Origin: an uncultured Planctomycetaceae bacterium
GTDB lineage: Bacteria > Planctomycetota > Planctomycetia > Planctomycetales > Planctomycetaceae
NCBI GenBank assembly: GCA_903823545.1
Contig: CAIJTL010001108.1
Coordinates: forward strand, 1-5,195
Length of the DNA: 5,195 bases
Direction: 5' to 3'
Of this stretch, positions 1 to 4,180 are shown piece after piece; the stretch's first letter is position 1, and every line of letters begins with the position of its first letter. The notes below the pieces were generated by a model. It saw only the letters and a program-made list of their open reading frames with translations. It was not told the DNA's origin and did not search any database. The position numbers and the translations under genes are program-made.

Positions 1-2
1 AC

Positions 3-1007
3 GCTGCGGCAGTCGCTGCTCCAGCGACGACCGCACCTGATCCGACTCGCAAACTCGACCCTGAAAATGAAGAGCAAGCGGTCAGCCTGATTTACGCATT
101 TCTTTATGTGGCCGACCGCGAAGAGGGACTGATCCTCGTCGGAGCAGGAACGCTGCTCGACGGTGATCCAACCAACAACTTTTTGAAACGCGAAGTCACC
201 TTCAATCCGAACAATCTGCTTTGCGGAGCACGAGCCATCACAATCGTCGGCAACTACGCTTACATCTGCGCGGACATCGGACTGGTCGTCGTCGATCTCC
301 ACGATCCCAAGAATCCACGGATCGAAAACGTCGTCGGAGCACCGTTCCTCAATCAACCCAACGCCGTTCAAGTTCAATTCCGATACGCGTTCGTCACTGA
401 TAGCGAAGGGCTGAAGATTCTCGATGTCACCGATCTCGCGTCGCCAAAACCGCGAGCGTCGCTCCCGTTGCATGATGCTCGCAATGTTTACGTGGCTCGC
501 ACTTACGCCTACGTTTCGGGAGGCCACCAAGGCTTGGTTATCGTTGATGTGAAAAACCCACTCGAACCGAAGGTCGATCAGATCTACAACGCGAATGGCT
601 GCATCAATGACCTCAACGATGTGAAGCTCGGCATCGCCTACAACAGTCAGTTCGCGTACCTCGCCGACGGCCACAACGGCTTGCGAGTCGTCCAACTGAC
701 AAGCCCGGACACACCGGGTAATGCTGGCTTCGCCACACGTCCGACGCCTCAATTGATCGCCACGAGAAAACTTCCCAAGGGAGCACACGCGACTTGTGTG
801 TCAGAGGGAGTCGATCGCGATCGCGCCGTCGATGAATCAGGTAACCAACTCAGCGTCTTCGGCCGCATCGGCGCGCGACCGCTGAACCTCGACGAACAAC
901 GTCACCTCTATATGCACAACGGCAAACTCTGGCACGTGAGCAATGAGCCTGACTTCTTCCGCTCGAACTACCGCGAGCCGAAACCAGCAAGTTCTGTGCG
1001 ACGTTGA
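3..1007 (+). CDS. LVIVD-repeat protein, 3' part (start lies outside the window)
   Basis: The reading frame is open from the left edge to TGA at 1005-1007, giving at least 334 residues. A GTG at 108 is in frame, but it sits inside the first visible repeat, so it is not the real start. Residues 1-25 are an Ala/Pro/Thr-rich linker. About five repeats of 40-50 residues follow, each with an aromatic 'YAYV.D' strand, a Gly and an LVIVD-like strand: about residues 33-46 (LYVADREEGLILV), 86-107 (GLVVVDLHDPKNP), 128-149 (GLKILDVTD), 168-190 (GLVIVDVKNPLEP) and 217-235 (GLRVVQLTSP). LVIVD repeats are known from surface or secreted bacterial and archaeal proteins and are thought to form beta-propeller-like blades. 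The last 85 residues lack repeats. The role is probably structural or binding at the cell surface (inference); no catalytic motif is visible. Export cannot be judged because the N-terminus is missing. The next gene is convergent, 12 bp away. Confidence 0.87.
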   Translation, partial: AAAVAAPATTAPDPTRKLDPENEEQAVSLIYAFLYVADREEGLILVGAGTLLDGDPTNNFLKREVTFNPNNLLCGARAITIVGNYAYICADIGLVVVDLHDPKNPRIENVVGAPFLNQPNAVQVQFRYAFVTDSEGLKILDVTDLASPKPRASLPLHDARNVYVARTYAYVSGGHQGLVIVDVKNPLEPKVDQIYNANGCINDLNDVKLGIAYNSQFAYLADGHNGLRVVQLTSPDTPGNAGFATRPTPQLIATRKLPKGAHATCVSEGVDRDRAVDESGNQLSVFGRIGARPLNLDEQRHLYMHNGKLWHVSNEPDFFRSNYREPKPASSVRR

Positions 1008-1025
1008 GAACACTGACCTTCAACG
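1002..1025. repeat. Inverted repeat across two convergent stop codons
   Basis: CGTTGA (1002-1007) and TCAACG (1020-1025) are perfect 6-bp complements separated by 12 nt. A bulged A at 1001 would allow two more pairs. The left arm ends in the TGA stop of the LVIVD gene and the right arm carries the TGA of the HEPN gene on the other strand. It could serve as a weak bidirectional transcript-end hairpin, but neither side has a run of T, so it is not a classical intrinsic terminator. Confidence 0.4.
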
Positions 1026-1466
1026 CGGACGAGCCCGCCAGGTTGTCTCACGAAGCACGTCGCGTTCGTACGCCGCCATGATATCCAGTGCCACTTGACG
1101 ATCATCCGGAGTGAGCGTGTCAAAAGCATCGAGAATCTGTCGGCTGGTTTCTACGGCTGCAATCGCATCACCTTTCTTAAGATCGAATCGCAAATCGTAA
1201 TCCGCACGGTTGCGCAACTGACGAAGTTGATGCAACTTCGATCCCGCTGTTCCAACAGACGAACGACCGCAACTCAGCAATCGTTTCCAAAGAAAGGCGT
1301 GGACCAATTCAGCCCGCGGGATTTGAAATCCAAGAGCTTGCAACAAATCACGTGCTTGATGAAACGCAGCGTAATAGGCTCGTCCAATAGCACAACGCCA
1401 CTCAGATTCACTCACACCATGACAGAGCACGTCCCCCAAGTTAAGCATGTCACGTGCGCTGATCAT
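1020..1466 (-). CDS. HEPN-domain protein, second gene of a coupled pair
   Basis: A 148-aa, mostly helical protein. Visible HEPN (PF05168-like) signatures are the first-helix motif RAYYAAFHQARDLL (residues 29-42) and the later LRNRADYDL (84-92). HEPN proteins are small helical-bundle proteins, many of them RNases or partners of nucleotidyltransferases in toxin-antitoxin and defence systems. In RNase-active members the second motif is R-x4-6-H. Here R85-N86 is kept, but the expected histidine position is Y90. The 'R..ADYD' form is, from memory, common in one subgroup of the family, so catalytic activity should not be assumed. The ATG at 1466-1464 overlaps the stop of the upstream 106-aa gene as ATGA, and no strong Shine-Dalgarno precedes it, which indicates translational coupling. 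The cell target is unknown. A non-toxic nucleotide- or RNA-binding role is equally possible. Confidence 0.85.
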   Translation of the reverse strand: MISARDMLNLGDVLCHGVSESEWRCAIGRAYYAAFHQARDLLQALGFQIPRAELVHAFLWKRLLSCGRSSVGTAGSKLHQLRQLRNRADYDLRFDLKKGDAIAAVETSRQILDAFDTLTPDDRQVALDIMAAYERDVLRETTWRARPR

Positions 1467-1783
1467 GACCGGTCGCTCGTATCAATCGAGAATGCGCCAG
1501 CCAAGTGCGCAGGACAGCAATCAAAAAGTCTGTGATGCCAATCACTCGTCACTGCAACCAATTCGTAGGGGTCGTCAATCTGATGGCGTACCACAATGAC
1601 GAGCCACCACTCATCCGCCAACTCGTGGTCTTGGTATGCCTCAACCTCTAACCTCGCTTCAGGAAAAACCGACCGCGTCATCTCCAGTACTTTGGGAAGA
1701 ATCGCCGTCACACCCAGCTTTGCTGCGAGCTGTATGACATCGGCATTGAGTACGGTTTCGGAATGGACCAGTGACGTAAGCAT
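1463..1783 (-). CDS. Conserved-looking hypothetical protein, coupled partner of the HEPN gene
   Basis: A 106-aa protein that I cannot assign to a named family. It reads as a small alpha/beta fold: helix at about 15-39 (LAAKLGVTAILPKVLEMTRS), strand at 43-50 (RLEVEAYQ), an acidic turn (DHELADE, 52-58), strand at 59-66 (WWLVIVVR) and a helix around 70-88. It has no signal peptide or membrane segment. It lacks the GSx10DxD motif of MNT-type nucleotidyltransferases, so it is not a classical MntA antitoxin. Its stop overlaps the HEPN start by four bases (ATGA), so the two products are probably made together and may interact (inference). The start is supported by TAAGGAG six bases upstream of the ATG. 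From memory, short proteins with a similar 'FP.A.LE...D.E..D.WL...V' pattern precede HEPN genes in other bacteria; a database search is needed to confirm this. Confidence 0.78.
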   Translation of the reverse strand: MLTSLVHSETVLNADVIQLAAKLGVTAILPKVLEMTRSVFPEARLEVEAYQDHELADEWWLVIVVRHQIDDPYELVAVTSDWHHRLFDCCPAHLAGAFSIDTSDRS

Positions 1784-1789
1784 TGGAAT

Positions 1790-1796
1790 CTCCTTA
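1790..1796 (-). promoter_or_regulatory. Ribosome binding site of the 106-aa gene
   Basis: TAAGGAG on the minus strand, with a 6-nt spacer to the ATG at 1783. It is one of the best Shine-Dalgarno matches in the window and fixes the start of the 106-aa/HEPN unit. Confidence 0.75.
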
Positions 1797-1852
1797 TGGC
1801 ATCGCGAGGGATATCACACATCGACTGAATCAACCAGGCGAGCTGATCGCTC

Positions 1853-2371
1853 TCAGCTTTTCTTGGCAGCTCGTTTCGTGTTAGGCGACCGTGTCGAATT
1901 GTTGACGTCTTTTGTTCGTGATGTCTTGATGACCGACTCGTAGTGCTCAATGAACTTCGTCACGGGCACGCGACGAATTGCCTCACCGATGACGTCGAGT
2001 GCGAGATCTTCCAGTTTCTTAAACCGGATACAGCTCTTGCCCATGTTGAGCTTCTTCCCGGTCTTGGCCCACTCGGAGCGGAACCAGTCTTCATCGCCTG
2101 CTTCTCCATAACAGGCCATCATGTAGAGCGACATGTAATTCTTCTGAGACGCAAGGCAGAGGTAAGCCAGCGGCTGCTTTGGATCGCAGTGATAGCCCGC
2201 TGGGTAAATGCGATGGGGCACGTAGTAGGCAATCATGCCGTACTGCATTCCCTCGTCGCAGTCCTTGTCGATGTTCTTGCGAATCACCTTTCGGACAGCT
2301 TCAATCGCTTTGCGGCGGTCTTCAGGTAACGAGCTCAGATATTCGGCGACGCTGGTAGCTTTGCTTTGCAT
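1853..2371 (-). CDS. DUF1801 domain protein
   Basis: A 172-aa cytoplasmic protein. It begins with the typical DUF1801 helix, VAEYLSSLPEDRRKAIEAVR (residues 8-27). This is followed by the GMQYGMIAYYVP strand region (41-52), the LAYLCLASQKNYMSLYM segment (68-84) and the GKKLNMGKSCIRFKKLEDL block (105-122), which is characteristic of the family. The tail (about 150-172) is basic and probably disordered. The frame stays open upstream to 2518. The ATG at 2371 is chosen because AGGAG lies 9 bases before it, the domain starts just after it, and the longer form would overlap the divergent gene. DUF1801 members include Bacillus subtilis YdhG/Fra, reported to have a frataxin-like fold and proposed to handle iron; whether this divergent member binds metal is unknown. 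It lies 69 bp upstream of the 106-aa/HEPN pair on the same strand and could be cotranscribed with it, but the pair has its own good ribosome site. Confidence 0.87.
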   Translation of the reverse strand: MQSKATSVAEYLSSLPEDRRKAIEAVRKVIRKNIDKDCDEGMQYGMIAYYVPHRIYPAGYHCDPKQPLAYLCLASQKNYMSLYMMACYGEAGDEDWFRSEWAKTGKKLNMGKSCIRFKKLEDLALDVIGEAIRRVPVTKFIEHYESVIKTSRTKDVNNSTRSPNTKRAAKKS

Positions 2372-2380
2372 CAGATGGTT

Positions 2381-2385
2381 CTCCT
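2381..2385 (-). promoter_or_regulatory. Ribosome binding site that decides the DUF1801 start
   Basis: AGGAG on the minus strand, with a 9-nt spacer to the ATG at 2371. It supports this internal start over the longer frame that begins at 2518. Confidence 0.65.
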
Positions 2386-2463
2386 GTTGGAAGGACTGAT
2401 GGCGACAGGATAGGCTTGGCATTGAAAATCGAGTACCTGAGCTTTTTGAAGCATTTCTCGTAC

Positions 2464-2468
2464 AAGGA
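2464..2468 (+). promoter_or_regulatory. Ribosome binding site of the isochorismatase-family gene
   Basis: AAGGA, 8 nt before the ATG at 2477. It supports this start, which also gives a complete signal peptide. Confidence 0.55.
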
Positions 2469-2476
2469 ATCAATCC

Positions 2477-3409
2477 ATGAAACTCTTCCGAACTCTTCTT
2501 CGACAGACCAGTCCTCACGTACTTGTCATCGTGACCGGTCTATTGCTTGCGACCAACTCGCTGATCGCGTCTGATCCGAAAGCGGAAGTGGCCGTCGAAA
2601 AGATCGCCAATAAGCCGAAGGTGCCAGGTCAGTTTGTGCTCCGACAACGCAATCGCACCGAGACTGAGAAGGGGAGCGGCGAATGGAAGGAACAGAGCAA
2701 GGAAGCAGTTTGGAATGCTTCCGAAACAGCGATCATCATTTGCGATATGTGGGACGACCACTACTGCAAACTGGCTGCTGAGCGAGTGGCCGAGATGGCT
2801 CCGCGAATGAACGCCGTTCTCACTGCCGCTAGGAATCACGGCGCGACGGTCATCCATGCTCCCAGTGGCGTGACCTACTTGTATGCCGACATGCCGCAAC
2901 GCAAACGGATGCAACAGGCCCAAAAGGCGAAGCCGGAACTGCCGCTCGAGGCGTGGTGCTATGTCGATCCGAAACGCGAACCCGAACTCCCCGTCGATGT
3001 CTCTAAACAGCCCTGTGACGATCCCGTCATCGGAGCCTATGTGCAGAAATTCACTCGGCAACATCCCGGCCTGACGATCTCCGGTTGGGACGGCGTCAGT
3101 GATAACGGCGAAGAGATCTACAGCTATCTCAAGCAAGAGGGTCTCAAGAACATCGTCCTCATGGGCGTGCATACCAACATGTGCGTGCTCGGCCGACCGT
3201 TCGGCATTCGGCAGATGGTCAAGCAGGGTTTCAACGTCGTGATCGCTCGCGATCTGACTGACGCGATGTACGACCCACGCGAGAAGCCTTACGTCAGTCA
3301 CACACGCGGCACTGAATTAGTCGTCGAGCACATCGAGAAATACTGGTGCCCATCAATCCTCGGCGAAGACCTCACGCGAGTCGCACGTGGCTCAGCCGAT
3401 CCAAAGTGA
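2477..3409 (+). CDS. Exported isochorismatase-family cysteine hydrolase
   Basis: A 310-aa protein. Residues 1-32 form a signal peptide: K2/R5/R9, hydrophobic core 15-30, and likely cleavage near A31-S32. The mature protein is therefore probably periplasmic or outside the cytoplasm. The isochorismatase-like fold starts at about 84 with TAIIICDMWDDHYC; D90 is the expected catalytic aspartate. The nucleophile is C236 in GVHTNMCVLGRPFG (230-243), preceded by the usual hydrophobic strand NIVLMG. The strand and motif NVVIARDLTDAMYDP (253-267) closes the domain. The third triad residue, a lysine expected in the stretch before the NIVLMG strand, is not evident: the region reads TISGWDGVSDNGEEI (200-214). 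The family hydrolyses amides, enol ethers or related small molecules (nicotinamidase, isochorismatase, N-carbamoylsarcosine amidase), and the substrate here cannot be told. An insertion between about 130 and 195 is longer than in the short cytoplasmic enzymes. It is divergent from DUF1801, and its stop is 3 bp from that of the convergent adenosyltransferase. Confidence 0.93.
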   Translation: MKLFRTLLRQTSPHVLVIVTGLLLATNSLIASDPKAEVAVEKIANKPKVPGQFVLRQRNRTETEKGSGEWKEQSKEAVWNASETAIIICDMWDDHYCKLAAERVAEMAPRMNAVLTAARNHGATVIHAPSGVTYLYADMPQRKRMQQAQKAKPELPLEAWCYVDPKREPELPVDVSKQPCDDPVIGAYVQKFTRQHPGLTISGWDGVSDNGEEIYSYLKQEGLKNIVLMGVHTNMCVLGRPFGIRQMVKQGFNVVIARDLTDAMYDPREKPYVSHTRGTELVVEHIEKYWCPSILGEDLTRVARGSADPK

Positions 3410-3418
3410 ACGTCACTT
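3404..3418. repeat. Small perfect hairpin over two convergent stop codons
   Basis: AAGTGA (3404-3409) and TCACTT (3413-3418) pair perfectly around ACG. Each arm holds the TGA stop of one of the two convergent genes. There is no T-tract on either side. It may be a minimal transcript-end hairpin or chance; three of the six pairs follow automatically from opposing TGA codons. Confidence 0.4.
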
Positions 3419-4012
3419 CGCTTCGGATGCTCTTTCCTCAACGCCTCGATTCTTTCCCGGAATCCACATGATGTTGTCGGCTCCGTGGTTGTTGCAGACT
3501 TGGGCGACAACGAAGAGCAGATCGGAGAGGCGATTGAGATAGATCGTCGCTTGCGGATTGATCAACTCGGACTCCGCGAGCCGCTGAACGGCGATCTCAA
3601 CGCGGCGACAGACAGTGCGAGCGACATGGAGATGCGCGGCAGCAGGAGTTCCGCCTGGAAGAATGAAACTCGTTAAGGGTTTCAACTTGTCGTTGTGCGC
3701 GTCGATCCAATGTTCCAGTGTTGTTACTTGCTGAGCAGAGATTCGCAGCGGCTCGTAACCGAGGTCTTTGTCAGTTTCTGGTACGCAAAGATCGGCACCC
3801 AAATCGAACAGATCGTTCTGAATCAGCGTCAGTTGTCGGCGCAGATCGTCTGGCATCTCAGTTGTCAGCGCGACACCGATGACCGAGTTCAATTCATCGA
3901 CTCCGCCGTACGCCGAGATTCTGACGTGCGTCTTCGGCACGCGAGTCCCGTCACCGAGTCCTGTTTCGCCTGCGTCGCCAGACTTCGTGTAGATGCGATT
4001 GAGATAGACCAT
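3413..4012 (-). CDS. pduO: Cob(I)alamin adenosyltransferase, PduO type
   Basis: A 199-aa enzyme, close to the usual length for PduO-type ATP:cob(I)alamin (cob(I)yrinic acid a,c-diamide) adenosyltransferases (EC 2.5.1.17). These move the 5'-deoxyadenosyl group of ATP to reduced cobalt to make coenzyme B12, and they act as trimers in the cytoplasm. All hallmark segments are present in order: the N-terminal ATP loop YTKSGDAGETGL (8-19), the YGGVDELNS block (35-43), the FILPGG turn (116-121), the helix with R132, R136-R137 and E139, and YLNRLSDLLF (158-167). After that motif many relatives have Ala-Arg, while this protein has A170-Q171. The C-terminus (N174-R189) matches the family's usual end. 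No cobalamin biosynthesis or B12-dependent gene lies nearby, so it probably acts in salvage or assimilation (inference). No clear Shine-Dalgarno precedes the ATG at 4012. The heptad inverted repeat lies about 48 bp upstream. Confidence 0.96.
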   Translation of the reverse strand: MVYLNRIYTKSGDAGETGLGDGTRVPKTHVRISAYGGVDELNSVIGVALTTEMPDDLRRQLTLIQNDLFDLGADLCVPETDKDLGYEPLRISAQQVTTLEHWIDAHNDKLKPLTSFILPGGTPAAAHLHVARTVCRRVEIAVQRLAESELINPQATIYLNRLSDLLFVVAQVCNNHGADNIMWIPGKNRGVEERASEAK

Positions 4013-4059
4013 GTTTGTATGATTTTTCTGTTTGAAAACGAAGCGGATTGAGGGAGGCT

Positions 4060-4115
4060 ATTGGTCGTTGGTTATTGGTCATTGATCATTGATCATTGAT
4101 CATTGATCATCGGTC
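4060..4115. repeat. Tandem heptad array, left arm
   Basis: Eight contiguous 7-mers: ATTGGTC, GTTGGTT, ATTGGTC, four identical ATTGATC (4081-4108), then ATCGGTC. The four identical copies place a TGATCA palindrome every 7 bp (4083, 4090, 4097, 4104). The pure run looks like a recent slippage expansion, while the flanking variant units look older. Confidence 0.95.
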
Positions 4116-4133
4116 ATTTTGTTTCTGATCCCC

Positions 4134-4171
4134 AATGATCAATGACCGATGATCAATAACCAATGACCAAT
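4134..4171. repeat. Heptad array, right arm (reverse complement)
   Basis: Five 7-mers plus three bases: AATGATC, AATGACC, GATGATC, AATAACC, AATGACC, AAT. These are the reverse complements of the unit types in the left arm (GATCATT, GGTCATT, GATCATC, GGTTATT, GGTCATT). Unlike the left arm it has no run of identical neighbours. Confidence 0.92.
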
Positions 4172-4180
4172 CACACTCTC

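Larger units (their letters stand above)
2372..2476. promoter_or_regulatory. Divergent intergenic region, presumed to hold two promoters
   Basis: The 105 bp between the divergent DUF1801 and isochorismatase-family genes must hold the start signals for both, unless DUF1801 is read from elsewhere. On the + strand a TTGGCA (2416-2421) resembles a -35 box, but no convincing -10 box follows at 16-18 nt. No clear operator palindrome is seen, so the assignment is positional. Confidence 0.4.
4060..4171. repeat. Large heptad-based imperfect inverted repeat
   Basis: Two arms made of 7-bp units fill most of the gap between the oxidoreductase and adenosyltransferase genes. The left arm (4060-4118) is eight heptads plus ATT, and the right arm (4134-4171) is five reverse-complement heptads plus AAT. 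The inner pairing 4102-4118 with 4141-4157 is perfect over 17 bp. The outer pairing 4060-4073 with 4158-4171 matches at 13 of 14 positions, and the odd one would be a G-U pair in + strand RNA. The unpaired 4074-4101 is exactly four heptads. The right arm ends 9 bp after the oxidoreductase stop, so a transcript of that gene would fold into a long hairpin. It could be a terminator-like or RNA-stabilising 3' structure, or a dispersed palindromic repeat. No U-tract follows it. Confidence 0.95.

Noticed and set aside
108..1007. GTG at 108 as the start of the LVIVD protein
   Set aside because: The frame is open to the window edge and the GTG lies inside the first visible repeat strand (LYVADREEG), so it is an internal valine.
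1095..1535. 146-aa open frame on the + strand
   Set aside because: It overlaps the HEPN gene and the end of its partner on the other strand and has no recognisable domain or ribosome site.
1463..1783. MNT nucleotidyltransferase antitoxin (MntA type) as the HEPN partner
   Set aside because: The protein has no GS...D.D motif and its strand/helix pattern does not match.
1853..2518. Longer 221-aa version of the DUF1801 protein
   Set aside because: The extra 49 residues carry no domain and would overlap the start of the divergent gene. The ATG at 2371 has a good Shine-Dalgarno and directly precedes the domain.
2540..3301. 253-aa open frame on the minus strand opposite the isochorismatase-family gene
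   Set aside because: It is fully antisense to a well-supported gene with clear motifs. Its His/Asp/Leu-rich translation matches no family I recognise and looks like a codon-bias shadow.
4060..4171. CRISPR array
   Set aside because: The units are only 7 bp, contiguous and without spacers, and the element is palindromic overall.
4060..4171. Classical Rho-independent terminator
   Set aside because: The stem is long and AT-rich, and no U-tract follows it in the direction of transcription, so only a looser transcript-end role can be proposed.
4013..4180. Cobalamin riboswitch upstream of the adenosyltransferase
   Set aside because: No B12-box-like sequence or riboswitch-like architecture is seen, and the gap is mostly filled by the heptad repeat.
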